32,570 bases of DNA from assembly GCA_039923855.1 (NCBI GenBank), contig JBDTBW010000044.1:1-32570 (forward strand), in the 5' to 3' direction. The stretch is from 66-474 sp039923855. Its GTDB lineage: Bacteria; Pseudomonadota; Gammaproteobacteria; Xanthomonadales; Rhodanobacteraceae. Shown piece after piece: positions 23,054 to 31,409 of the stretch. The notes beneath the pieces were generated by a model. That model was not told the DNA's origin and did not search any database. It was given only the letters and a program-made list of their open reading frames with translations. The position numbers and the translations under genes are program-made. Every line of letters begins with the position of its first letter. Positions within the stretch are counted from its first letter, which is position 1.

Positions 23054-23632
23054 TCACGCCAGCCTATGTGCTGATGGCAGCACCACGAAAGTCTCTCCTT
23101 CGTCTTCTCCCGCGTTCTGATGCATTTCCTCTGCGCTCTTCGGCACCGAGAGCGAGAGGCCGTCCGTTGATTGGCGGGTGATCAGCAACAACTCCGGGGC
23201 TTTCGAGACGATTTCGCGTGTTGAAACATTCCATCCCCATTCCGTCGGGATTCCGTGCGGGGGTGTTTCGGGCAGATGAAGACGGATGCCTTGATCCGCG
23301 TTGAGTTCATCAGGCTCCCACGACATCGTCGCAAAGAGATCCGGCGCTCCGGCTTTGCGGCTTTGATCCCTCAAGTCATCGTCCAATCCATCGAGCAGAT
23401 CATCTTCCACGCCTTCATCGAAGCGGATGCGTACAAATCGCTCTTCGCGGTTCTCGATTTGCCAACACGCGGCAAGCGGTTGCGTGTTGGCGTCGAGTAG
23501 GATGATGGCCGCGAAAACACGTTCACGCGCCATGCCGGCGGTAATAAAGGCCGGCTTGTCCGCCCAGTCGTCAGGAAAATCGATGCCTTGGTAGAACTCC
23601 GCGACGACCCGAGATGTGACGATCGCAGTCAT
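23054..23632 (-). CDS. Hypothetical protein, 192 aa
   Basis: I do not recognise this family. The protein is acidic in the middle (VEDDLLDGLDDDLRD) with no signal peptide or membrane helix, so it is probably cytoplasmic. It begins TAIVTSRVVAEFYQGIDFPDDW and ends in a Glu-rich tail. ATG 23632 is chosen because it starts four bases after the stop of the VOC protein gene upstream; the frame is open further but overlaps that gene. The two are likely one transcript, though no joint function is evident. Confidence 0.6.
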   Translation of the reverse strand: MTAIVTSRVVAEFYQGIDFPDDWADKPAFITAGMARERVFAAIILLDANTQPLAACWQIENREERFVRIRFDEGVEDDLLDGLDDDLRDQSRKAGAPDLFATMSWEPDELNADQGIRLHLPETPPHGIPTEWGWNVSTREIVSKAPELLLITRQSTDGLSLSVPKSAEEMHQNAGEDEGETFVVLPSAHRLA

Positions 23633-23636
23633 GGGC

Positions 23637-24029
23637 TTACGGTCGAGCCCCCTCCCACCGATTCGCGTTCTTCGAAAAACCCGGACGCTGCACGCGCACG
23701 ACGCAGAAGCGTTGGCCACTCGGCGCCCACATCACCACCCAGCGTTCCAGCCGCTTGAACACCGTGGCGCCGAGTTTTTCCAGCCGCGCCACTTCCGCTT
23801 CGATGTCATCGGTCTCGATGTCCAGGTGCACGCGACTTTCGTGCTCCACGCGCTGGAGTTGCAGCATCGGTTCGTCCGGCGGTGTCTGCAACTGTCGGTA
23901 ATTGTCGCGGCTGCCGGGATGATCCCTATCCACCGGCCGGCCCAGCGCTGCGCCCCAGAAGCAGGCCGCCTCATCGATATCGGAAACGTTGCAATCAATC
24001 TGTATGGAGCACAGACGCGAGTGGTGCAT
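23637..24029 (-). CDS. VOC-superfamily (glyoxalase-like) protein
   Basis: A 130-residue protein with one glyoxalase/bleomycin-resistance-like fold: SIQIDCNVSDIDEAACFWGAALG at the start, VHLDIETDDIEAEVARLEKLGA in the middle, and WVVMWAPSGQRFCVVRVQ near the end. This is the pattern of Glyoxalase_6-like proteins, mostly of unknown substrate. No metal-site claim can be made with certainty. It is followed immediately by the 23054 gene on the same strand. Confidence 0.78.
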   Translation of the reverse strand: MHHSRLCSIQIDCNVSDIDEAACFWGAALGRPVDRDHPGSRDNYRQLQTPPDEPMLQLQRVEHESRVHLDIETDDIEAEVARLEKLGATVFKRLERWVVMWAPSGQRFCVVRVQRPGFSKNANRWEGARP

Positions 24030-24090
24030 CGGCGGTCCTCAATCAAAATTATCGAGCAAACGGCAGCACACGTAGCACTTCGGGAGCACA

Positions 24091-24160
24091 CCTCTCCCGC
24101 TGGCGGGAGAAGGGACGTTCGCGGCGCAACCCGCCTATCCTGAGCTTGTCGAAGGGCTCG
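24091..24160. repeat. Two short dispersed repeats
   Basis: CTCTCCCGC-TGGC-GGGAGAAGG (24093-24115) is a palindromic unit of the CCCTCTCCC family. TGAGCTTGTCGAAG (24141-24154) is an exact copy of 8594-8607. Both lie between the M28 peptidase stop and the VOC gene start. Confidence 0.7.
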
Positions 24161-24163
24161 CTC

Positions 24164-25831
24164 CTACCGCGTTTGCATCATCTTCTCGCGCCTGGCGCGA
24201 AACTCGCTGCCGGGTTTCCACTGCGGCCACTGGTCGCTGTTCGCTAATTCATCGCCGACTTCGAACAGAGCCTGCGTGTCCTGCGCCACGCCGGAGAAAT
24301 CCCAGTTCGGGTCGAAGTTGTCGTGGACAGTGTGATAGCGGTGTGCGGTGTAATCGGCCAGCGCAGCGCGGCCGTCCATCACGCCGCCGTGCAACATGTC
24401 ATCGCCGGTCTGGGTCATCAGCGCCGGCACGCCGGCCTTGGCGAAGCTGAAGTGATCGGCGCGATAGAAAAAGCCGTTCTGAGGCGTGGCGTCGGGGCTG
24501 GCGTAACGGTCCTGTTTCTTCAGCGCAGCCTTCAGCATGTCTTCCAGTTGCGACTGGCCGCTGCCGATGATCTGCATGTTCTTGGTCGGCCCGATCGTGT
24601 CCATCGCATCCATATTGATGTCGGCCACGGTCTTGTCGAGGGGAAATACGGGATGCCGGGTGTAATACAGCGAACCGAGCAGGCCGGACTCCTCCAGCGT
24701 GGTCGCGATGAACAACACGCTGCGCTTGGGCGCCGGCTTCTGCTGCGCGAACGCGCCGGCAAGTTCCAGCAGCGCCGCGATGCCGGTGCCGTTGTCGATC
24801 GCGCCATTGAAAATCTGATCGCCCTTCAGTTTCGGATCGCGTCCGAAGTGATCCCAATGCGCGGAATAGATGATCATCTCGTCGGGTTTCTCGCTACCAC
24901 GAATCATGCCCATCACGTTGTTGGCGCTGCCGTGCTCGATCTGGCTGTCCAGCGCGATTGAGGCTTTGGCCTGCAACGCGACCGGTTTGAAACCGCGCTT
25001 CGAGGCATCGGCTTTCAAGTTGTCGAAATCCAGCCCCGCTTTGGCGAACAGTGTTCGCGCGGCATCGGCGGTGAGCCAACCCGCGACCGGCACGCGCGGC
25101 GCGGGATCCTCAGAGGCCGGCAGACTCAACTGCTGGCCGGTCCAACTGTTCTTCACCACTTTCCACGGGTAACCGGCGGCGCCGGTTTCGTGCACGATCA
25201 GGCAAGCCGCCGCGCCTTCGCGCGCGCATTGCTCGTATTTGTAGGTCCAGCGGCCGTAATAAGTCATGCTGCGGCCCTTGAACAATTTCGGATCGTTGGT
25301 CGCGTAACCCGGATCGTTGACCAGCACGACGACGGTTTTGCCCTTGACGTCCTGATTGGCGTAGTCGTTCCACTGGTATTCTGGCGCATCGATGCCGTAG
25401 CCCAGATACACGATGTCGGAATCCTTGATCGCGACATGCGGCTTGTTCTGCGGGTCGTACACAACCATGTCCGTGCCATAGGCGAAGGATTGCGTGCCTC
25501 CGCCCTCGCGCACATCGAGTTTCAGCCCATCCTTGTTTTGCAGCGTTGTCGAGACTGTCGGCACCTGCTGGAACCACGAACCATGGTTGCCGGGTTGCAA
25601 GTCGAGCTTCTTGAATTGCTCGACGATGTAACTCGTCGCGCGCTGAGCCCCCTCGGTGCCGGGCTTGCGGCCCTCCATGTAATCCGAAGAGATCGCCTTG
25701 TCGTAGTCGCGGAAGCCCGCGGCGGTGATCGCCGGCGAAAACGTTTTTTGATTGGCGATAGGCGCATCGGCGGCCTCGGCTGTGGGAAGAGCCAGCGCGG
25801 CGATGGAAAGGGCGAGGACAAGGTGGCGCAT
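24164..25831 (-). CDS. Secreted M28-family zinc metallopeptidase with PA-like insert
   Basis: A 555-residue exported peptidase. A Sec signal peptide (RHLVLALSIAALALPTAEA, cut near 20) is followed by an N-terminal region, a PA-like segment (about 130-290, with DIVYLGYGIDAPEYQWNDY) and the M28 catalytic domain. Zinc ligands visible are H325 in SAHWDHFG, the Asp of DNGTGIAALLELA, Glu-Glu in LEESGLLGS, Asp in DINMDAMD and His in ADHFSFAKAG. Such enzymes act as aminopeptidases or glutaminyl-peptide-type hydrolases in the periplasm or medium. GGAAG before ATG 25831 supports the start. It is divergent from another M28 gene at 26075. Confidence 0.93.
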   Translation of the reverse strand: MRHLVLALSIAALALPTAEAADAPIANQKTFSPAITAAGFRDYDKAISSDYMEGRKPGTEGAQRATSYIVEQFKKLDLQPGNHGSWFQQVPTVSTTLQNKDGLKLDVREGGGTQSFAYGTDMVVYDPQNKPHVAIKDSDIVYLGYGIDAPEYQWNDYANQDVKGKTVVVLVNDPGYATNDPKLFKGRSMTYYGRWTYKYEQCAREGAAACLIVHETGAAGYPWKVVKNSWTGQQLSLPASEDPAPRVPVAGWLTADAARTLFAKAGLDFDNLKADASKRGFKPVALQAKASIALDSQIEHGSANNVMGMIRGSEKPDEMIIYSAHWDHFGRDPKLKGDQIFNGAIDNGTGIAALLELAGAFAQQKPAPKRSVLFIATTLEESGLLGSLYYTRHPVFPLDKTVADINMDAMDTIGPTKNMQIIGSGQSQLEDMLKAALKKQDRYASPDATPQNGFFYRADHFSFAKAGVPALMTQTGDDMLHGGVMDGRAALADYTAHRYHTVHDNFDPNWDFSGVAQDTQALFEVGDELANSDQWPQWKPGSEFRARREKMMQTR

Positions 25832-25929
25832 GGCGGCTTCCTTCCGATCAGAAACAAAGAGTGTAGAACGCGGGCGCGCGGCTGGCATGTTGCGGTGCAA
25901 CCTTGAGTACCTTCATCAGGCTCGTCGCC

Positions 25930-26009
25930 CCGGCGTAGGCCGGGGCCCAGTGATGAAAAGCATGGTCTGGCGTCATCCCCACTCGATTCCGGTTTGCGCC
26001 GGAATGACG
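25930..26009. repeat. Inverted repeat doublet between M28 genes
   Basis: GCCCCGGCG-TAG-GCCGGGGC (about 25927-25947) is followed by CGATTCCGGTTTGCGCCGG and GGAATGACGA (25983-26010). It resembles the doublets at 6931, 20338 and 30470 and occupies the shared promoter space of the two peptidase genes. Confidence 0.7.
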
Positions 26010-26074
26010 AAATGGAATGTAGCTGCACGTCGCACCGCAAAGGACTAGGCTTACCGATCAGGAAGGAAAATGCC

Positions 26075-27469
26075 ATGTGTCACAGAATGTTGATCGCCGT
26101 AGCGTTGCTGGTTGTCGCGATGCCCAGTCTCGCCGCAGACGCCCCGCCGCCATCGAACGTTCATTCTGAACTGCGCGCGATCGCGCAAGCCGTCTCGCCG
26201 GATGAACTGCACGCGACGATCGCGAAACTGGTTTCGTTCGGTACCCGAAGCACGCTATCCGATACCAAATCCGACACGCGCGGGATCGGCGCGGCGCGGC
26301 GCTGGGTCAAGTCGAAGTTTCAAGACATTTCGAAAGACTGCGGCGGTTGTCTGCAAGTCGTTACGCCGTCAAAGACCTTCACCGGCGAGCGCATGCCCAA
26401 GGGCGGCGTCGAGGTGATGGACATCGTCGCGATCCAGCGCGGCGTTTCCGACCCCAACCGCGTGATCGTGATCACCGGACATCTCGATTCGCGCCGCACC
26501 GATGTGATGGACGCCACCGGCGATGCGCCCGGTGCCGACGACGATGCTTCCGGCGTGGCCGCGTTGATCGAAGCCGCGCGCGTGCTGTCGAAATACAAGT
26601 TTGCGGCGACCCTGGTGTATTCGGCGGATTCCGGCGAGGAGCAAGGTTTGTACGGCGGCAAGATCATCGCGCAGTACGCGGTCGATCAGGGCTGGAACGT
26701 GGAGGCCGACCTCAACAACGACATCGTCGGCGCCTCCTGCGGCGGTGATGGCATGTGCGATCCGCATACGGTGCGCGTGTTCTCCGAAGGCACCAAAACC
26801 AACGAGACTTTGAAGCAAGCGGCGTATCGCCGTTATCACGGCGGCGAGGTCGATTCGCCATCGCGCAATATCGCGCGCTACATGGCGACGCTCGCCGATC
26901 AGTATCTGGATAATTTCCATGTGCGGATGGTCTACCGCACCGATCGCTACGGCCGCGGCGGCGATCAGGTGTCGTTCCTCGAACAAGGCTTTCCCGCGGT
27001 GCGCGTCACCGAGGGCCACGAAAACTACGCGCATCAGCATCAGGATGTCCGCATCGAGAACGGCGTGCACTACGGCGACACCATCGATCACGACGATTTC
27101 AACTATCTCGCGCAGGTCACGCGCTTGAACGCGATCACGATGTCCGCGATGGCCGCGGCACCGGCGCCGCCGGCGGGCGTGGACATCAAGGGCGCGGTGA
27201 CCTACGACACCACCGTCTCATGGAAACCTTCGCCGGGCGCAACCGGTTACAAATTGTGGTGGCGCGAAACCACCGCACCGCAATGGCAGCATTCGCGCGA
27301 CGCCGGCGACGCGACTTCCATCGTGTTGAAGGGCATCAACATCGACGACTGGTTCTTCGGCGTGTCGGCGGTGGGCAAGGACGGTTGGGAAAGTCCGGTG
27401 GAGTTTCCGGGAGATGCGGGGAGTTTCGCGCGGTCGCCGGCGGTGGATGAGAAAGCCAGTCACCAGTGA
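26075..27469 (+). CDS. Secreted M28-family metallopeptidase with C-terminal fibronectin III domain
   Basis: A 464-residue exported peptidase. The signal peptide is CHRMLIAVALLVVAMPSLA, cut near 20. The M28 domain shows H136 in ITGHLDSRR, Asp in GADDDASGVAAL (155-157), Glu-Glu in DSGEEQGLYG, Asp in DLNNDIVG and a late His in TEGHENYAHQHQD. The C-terminal 90 residues (VTYDTTVSWKPSPGATGYKLWWRE to FFGVSAVGKDGWESP) form a fibronectin type III domain, as in secreted peptidases that bind polymers. A CGGCCxQV Cys pair (DCGGCLQV) may form a disulfide. GGAAGGAAA before ATG 26075 supports that start. Confidence 0.92.
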   Translation: MCHRMLIAVALLVVAMPSLAADAPPPSNVHSELRAIAQAVSPDELHATIAKLVSFGTRSTLSDTKSDTRGIGAARRWVKSKFQDISKDCGGCLQVVTPSKTFTGERMPKGGVEVMDIVAIQRGVSDPNRVIVITGHLDSRRTDVMDATGDAPGADDDASGVAALIEAARVLSKYKFAATLVYSADSGEEQGLYGGKIIAQYAVDQGWNVEADLNNDIVGASCGGDGMCDPHTVRVFSEGTKTNETLKQAAYRRYHGGEVDSPSRNIARYMATLADQYLDNFHVRMVYRTDRYGRGGDQVSFLEQGFPAVRVTEGHENYAHQHQDVRIENGVHYGDTIDHDDFNYLAQVTRLNAITMSAMAAAPAPPAGVDIKGAVTYDTTVSWKPSPGATGYKLWWRETTAPQWQHSRDAGDATSIVLKGINIDDWFFGVSAVGKDGWESPVEFPGDAGSFARSPAVDEKASHQ

Positions 27470-27600
27470 CCGGCGTGCGCATGGATCGAAGAAATCAGGA
27501 TCGCGGTTTGGCGCGACCCGTCGGGATTGTGGAATGCGTGCGCCGGGGCAACACGGCAAGACAAGGACGTTGAGCCGATGTTGCCTGCGTCTCGCCTGAG

Positions 27601-30342
27601 CTATCGCCGTGGTTTGGCGCGATGCGTCGGCACCGCGCTCCACGGATTCTCGGGCCAGGGATGCTTCGGATAACGCCCTTTCAACTCCTTTTTCACTTCG
27701 GGATAGGTGCGTTCCCAAAACCCGCGCAGGTCTTGCGTAACCTGGATCGGCCGGCCGGCGGGCGAGAGCAGATGCAGCGTCACCGGCACACGGCCGCAGG
27801 CGACGCGCGGGGTGTCGGCCATGCCGAACAATTCCTGCAGCTTCACCGCCAGCACCGGAGACGGTCGCGGATTCTCCGCACGATCCGTTTCGCCTTGCAG
27901 GGCATCACCGTAGTCGAGCCTGCGCGTCATGCCCGAAGGCACGCTCAACGCATCCGGCGCGTGTTCATCCAGCAACTTGCGCTGCTGCCAGTCGAGTAAC
28001 GTCGCGAAAGCCCCCGACAATCCCGCCGACGACAACGCATCCAGCTTGCGTTTGCCTCGCAGCGTGGGCGCCAGCCATTGTTCAAGCGTGCCGAGCAATG
28101 CCGCATCGGTTACGTCGGGCAAGCCGACATCCGGCATCGCGCCGCGCAGCCATGCGATGCGCGAACGCAAGCGTCGCGTGGCATCGCTCCACGGCAACGC
28201 ATCGATCCCGCGCGCGCGGATCATCGCGAGCAGCGCGGGCAGCGCGTCATCCGCGGTCACCGGCACGGCTCGCCGCGACAGCACGATCGCATCGAAACGC
28301 CGCTCCTCGAACACCTCGACCACATCGTTGCTTTCGTTGATGCGCACGACGCGCTCGCGTTGCAGCCGCGGCGAGTAGTCGCGTTCCAGCAACGCGGGAT
28401 CGAACGGTGCGGCGGTCAGGATCAAACTGTCGCGCGTGTCGAAGCGCAGTTCGACCGCAACCAGCCACGCTTCGCCGTGCAATGCGGATTCCTCGTGCAA
28501 GCGCGTGCCGCGGCCATTGGCGAGCACGTAACGGCGCGGGTCACGCCCGTCCTGTTTGGCGACGCGATCGGGAAACGCGTGCAACAGCAGATTGCCGACG
28601 GCGAGCGCATCCGGCGCGCCGCTGGCGGGGTTGCGTACGTCCAGCCGCTTGCGCCAGCCGCGCGACGCCTGTTCGACCGCCGCCAACGCGCCCGCATCGG
28701 CAGCGTATTCGCGTCCGGCACGCGCGCCACCCTCACGCCACGGAGCTCTTCTGCCAAGGTCGGCACCCGCATCCCGCCATGCGTGCAACGCATCGACTTG
28801 CATCCGCAAATCATCGTTGAATGCGCCACGCAACGGCGAGCGCGCTTCCAGCAACGCCAGCAGATCGGCGATCAATGCATGCAAGGTTTTCGGCGCACGC
28901 AAAGCGGCAGCGGCGAGGCGCGGCGTCGCGCCGAGTTGCAGCATCTTGCGACCGAGCGCGGTGATACGCCGGGTGTCGTCCAGCCCGCCAAGCCGTTGCA
29001 ACAGTTCGCGCGCCTGCGCCAGCGCGCCGGCGGGCGGCGGGTCGAGCCAGCGCAATGCATCATCCGCACTTCCCCACGCCGCAAGTTCCAGCGCGAGACC
29101 CGACAACTCGACCAAAGCGATTTCCGGCGTGCGGGCGGGTTCCAGGCGCTGACTCTGCGGCCACAATCGATACGCGACGCCTGGCGCCACACGCCCCGCG
29201 CGGCCGGCGCGTTGATCGGCCGAAGCCTGCGAGATGTTCACCGTCTGCAATCGCGTGAAGCCCGAGTTCGGATCGAAACGCGGTTCGCGCGCGAGTCCGG
29301 TATCGATCACCGCGCGGATGCCCGGTAGGGTGACACTGGATTCGGCGACGTTGGTGGCGAGGATCACGCGGCGGATGCCGGTGCCATCCATGGCGGAAGT
29401 GCTCCGTGGCGCAAGGGCGGCGTGCTGCTCGGCCAGCGACAGATCGCCATGCAGGGGCAACAACATGATCCCCTCCCCCAGCGGGGGAGGTTTAGGGTGG
29501 GGATATTCAGGGTCGGGGTGGGGGGAAGTTCGCCGCACACTTTTATCGCGCGGTTCTTTCGCCATGTTCCCCCTATTCGCCTCGCGTGCACCTTCTCCCG
29601 TGAACGGAGGAAGGGAAAGAGCCAGCGCACGCTGCGCCCTCGCGATTTCCCTTCGCCCCGGCAGAAATACCAGCACGTCGCCATCGGTTTCGCTCAACGC
29701 CTGCGTCACCGCGCGGCATAATGATGTGACGCCGTCCTCGCCGCGCCGCGCGATGGGATGTTCGATGCGCACCGGATAGGCGCGGCCTTCGCTGCGGATC
29801 ACCGGCGCGTCGAACCACGGGGCTCTTCCACCATGGATAGCGCCGATCATCCCGTCCAGTGTCGCCGACATCACGATCAGGCGCAGATCGGGCCGCAGCG
29901 ACGCCTGCACGTCCAGCGCCAGCGCCGCGCCCAGATCGCCTGGCAAGTGACGTTCGTGAAACTCGTCGAACAGGATCGCGCCGACAGCGGGCAATTCCGG
30001 GTCGTCCTGCAACATTCGTGTGAGGATTCCCTCCGTGACCACTTCGATGCGCGTGTTCGCCGATAACCGCGATTCGAAACGGATCCGGTAGCCGATGGTC
30101 TGCCCGACCGGTTCGCCAAGTTGCGACGACATGAACTCCGCGGCCGCCCGCGCGGCCAGACGGCGCGGCTCCAGCATCAGGATTTTTCTGCCCGCGAGCC
30201 ACGCTTCGTCGAGCAAGGCGACCGGCATCCGGGTGGTCTTGCCCGCACCGGGTGGGGCTTCCAGCACCAAGCGCGGGTGCTCGTGCAACGAGGCAAGAAT
30301 GCGCGACAGGAATTGAGTGATAGGGAAATCCGCAGTATCCAT
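27601..30342 (-). CDS. hrpB: ATP-dependent helicase HrpB with in-frame repeat insertion
   Basis: HrpB is a DEAH/DExH-box RNA helicase of unsettled role. The 913-residue protein has Walker A GAGKTT (32-37), DEFH (126-129), SAT (159-161) and later GRAGRVAPGVAYRL; the C-terminal HrpB domain ends in LKGRYPKHPWPENPW. Residues 243-292 are extra: they separate LVFLPGRREIARAQRALAL from MLLPLHGDLSLAEQ, which are normally joined by a short linker. Their DNA (29467-29616) is made of two palindromic repeats. Start ATG 30342 (MDTADFP) is preferred over ATG 30381. Function of the inserted protein is probably kept, since the frame is intact for the whole length. Confidence 0.93.
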   Translation of the reverse strand: MDTADFPITQFLSRILASLHEHPRLVLEAPPGAGKTTRMPVALLDEAWLAGRKILMLEPRRLAARAAAEFMSSQLGEPVGQTIGYRIRFESRLSANTRIEVVTEGILTRMLQDDPELPAVGAILFDEFHERHLPGDLGAALALDVQASLRPDLRLIVMSATLDGMIGAIHGGRAPWFDAPVIRSEGRAYPVRIEHPIARRGEDGVTSLCRAVTQALSETDGDVLVFLPGRREIARAQRALALSLPPFTGEGAREANRGNMAKEPRDKSVRRTSPHPDPEYPHPKPPPLGEGIMLLPLHGDLSLAEQHAALAPRSTSAMDGTGIRRVILATNVAESSVTLPGIRAVIDTGLAREPRFDPNSGFTRLQTVNISQASADQRAGRAGRVAPGVAYRLWPQSQRLEPARTPEIALVELSGLALELAAWGSADDALRWLDPPPAGALAQARELLQRLGGLDDTRRITALGRKMLQLGATPRLAAAALRAPKTLHALIADLLALLEARSPLRGAFNDDLRMQVDALHAWRDAGADLGRRAPWREGGARAGREYAADAGALAAVEQASRGWRKRLDVRNPASGAPDALAVGNLLLHAFPDRVAKQDGRDPRRYVLANGRGTRLHEESALHGEAWLVAVELRFDTRDSLILTAAPFDPALLERDYSPRLQRERVVRINESNDVVEVFEERRFDAIVLSRRAVPVTADDALPALLAMIRARGIDALPWSDATRRLRSRIAWLRGAMPDVGLPDVTDAALLGTLEQWLAPTLRGKRKLDALSSAGLSGAFATLLDWQQRKLLDEHAPDALSVPSGMTRRLDYGDALQGETDRAENPRPSPVLAVKLQELFGMADTPRVACGRVPVTLHLLSPAGRPIQVTQDLRGFWERTYPEVKKELKGRYPKHPWPENPWSAVPTHRAKPRR
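29467..29616 (-). repeat. Repeat DNA inserted in frame in hrpB
   Basis: These 50 codons (hrpB residues 243-292) are rich in Pro, Arg, Glu and His, unlike the helicase. The DNA holds CCCTCCCCCAGCGGGGGAGG (29471-29490), a perfect stem, and CCTTCTCCCGTGAACGGAGG (29591-29610). The two are arranged as an inverted pair, like the intergenic repeats here. The insert falls between helicase motif IV strands in the second RecA domain, probably in a surface loop. Confidence 0.82.
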
Positions 30343-30469
30343 TCGCCATTGTAAGAGCCGGCCGGGCGACAACACGTTCATCGCCTTGACACGCGCGGGT
30401 CGCTAGCAGACCCGCTCTTGGTGTTAACAGGTTCTGGCTTGATCTGGCGTTCGAATTTTTCCCTCTCGT

Positions 30470-30573
30470 CATTCCGGACGTCGCGTAGTGGCGATCCGGA
30501 ATCCAGCCTTATAACGGGTGTAGAGAAACGGGATTCCGGGTTCCGCGCTGCGCGCGGCCGCGGAATGACGACA
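30470..30573. repeat. Inverted repeat doublet between hrpB and tatD
   Basis: TCATTCCGG (30470-30478) with CCGGAATCCAG (30497-30507) forms unit one; GGGATTCCGGG (30531-30541) with CGGAATGACGA (30561-30571) forms an inverted unit two. It is another member of the doublet family seen at 6931, 20338 and 25930. The two genes are divergent, so it sits in both promoter regions. Confidence 0.78.
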
Positions 30574-30587
30574 AATGTTGTTACGCT

Positions 30588-30608
30588 TCTCGTCTCTCGT
30601 CTCTCGTC
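30588..30608. repeat. Three tandem TCTCGTC units before tatD
   Basis: Three exact 7-bp copies of TCTCGTC end 15 bases before the tatD ATG. A change in copy number would shift spacing near the start of tatD but not its frame. Confidence 0.8.
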
Positions 30609-30623
30609 TCCCGTTCTTTCGCC

Positions 30624-31409
30624 ATGCCCCTCATCGATATCGGCGCCAACCTCACCCACGAATCGTTCCGCCACGATCTGGATGACGTACTGACGCGCGC
30701 GAAAGACCACGGCGTCGAATGCATCGTGGTGACCGGCGCCTCGCGCGAGGGCAGCGAAGCCGCGCTGCGGCTTGCGCGCGCGCATCTTGGTGTGCTGTAC
30801 GCCACCGCCGGCGTGCATCCGCATCATGCGACCGGGTACGACGCCGATACCGATGCATCATTGCGCGCGCTCGCGCGCGAACCGGAAGTCAAAGCCGTCG
30901 GCGAAACCGGTCTGGATTACTACCGCAATTATTCGCCGCGCGAAGCGCAACTGGCGGCGTTCGAAAAGCAACTGGCGATCGCGGTCGATCTGCGAAGGCC
31001 CTTGTTCCTGCATCAACGCGACGCGCACGCCGATTTCCTGAGCCTGCTGAAACCCGCGCGGGACAAGGTTCCCGCCGCCGTTGTGCATTGCTTCACCGAC
31101 AACCGCGAGGCGCTGCACGCTTATCTCGACCTGGATTGCCACATCGGCATCACCGGCTGGATCTGTGATGAGCGCCGGGGCGTGCATCTGCGCGAGCTGG
31201 TGCGCGACATTCCGGCGGATCGCCTGATGCTGGAGACCGACGCGCCGTACTTACTGCCGCGCACGGTCAGACCCGCGCCTGCGCAACGCCGCAACGAGCC
31301 GATGTATCTGGCGAACATTTGTGAGCAGGTCGCGCGCGACCGCGGTGAGCCGGTCGAGACCACCGCGGCCCAAAGCGCCGCCGTGGCCCGGTCGGTTTTC
31401 GGGTTGTAG
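30624..31409 (+). CDS. tatD: TatD-family metal-dependent DNase
   Basis: A 261-residue TIM-barrel hydrolase, near the length of E. coli TatD and closely similar in order of blocks: LIDIGANLTHESF, TAGVHPHHATG, VGETGLDYYRN, LFLHQRDAHADF, VHCFTDNREAL, IGITGWICDERRG and LETDAPYLLPRT, then RRNEPMYL. The His, Glu and Asp that bind divalent metal are present. TatD has exonuclease activity and was linked to oxidative DNA repair. The match to TatD itself (ITGWICDERRG) is better than to YcfH or YjjV. No ribosome site is obvious before ATG 30624; a 7-bp tandem repeat lies just upstream. Confidence 0.95.
   Translation: MPLIDIGANLTHESFRHDLDDVLTRAKDHGVECIVVTGASREGSEAALRLARAHLGVLYATAGVHPHHATGYDADTDASLRALAREPEVKAVGETGLDYYRNYSPREAQLAAFEKQLAIAVDLRRPLFLHQRDAHADFLSLLKPARDKVPAAVVHCFTDNREALHAYLDLDCHIGITGWICDERRGVHLRELVRDIPADRLMLETDAPYLLPRTVRPAPAQRRNEPMYLANICEQVARDRGEPVETTAAQSAAVARSVFGL

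Noticed and set aside
28078..29328. Long open frame of 416 codons on the plus strand inside hrpB
   Set aside because: It is antisense to a well-conserved helicase gene, has Arg/Gln-rich low-complexity sequence and no family signal; it is a shadow frame of GC-rich coding DNA.
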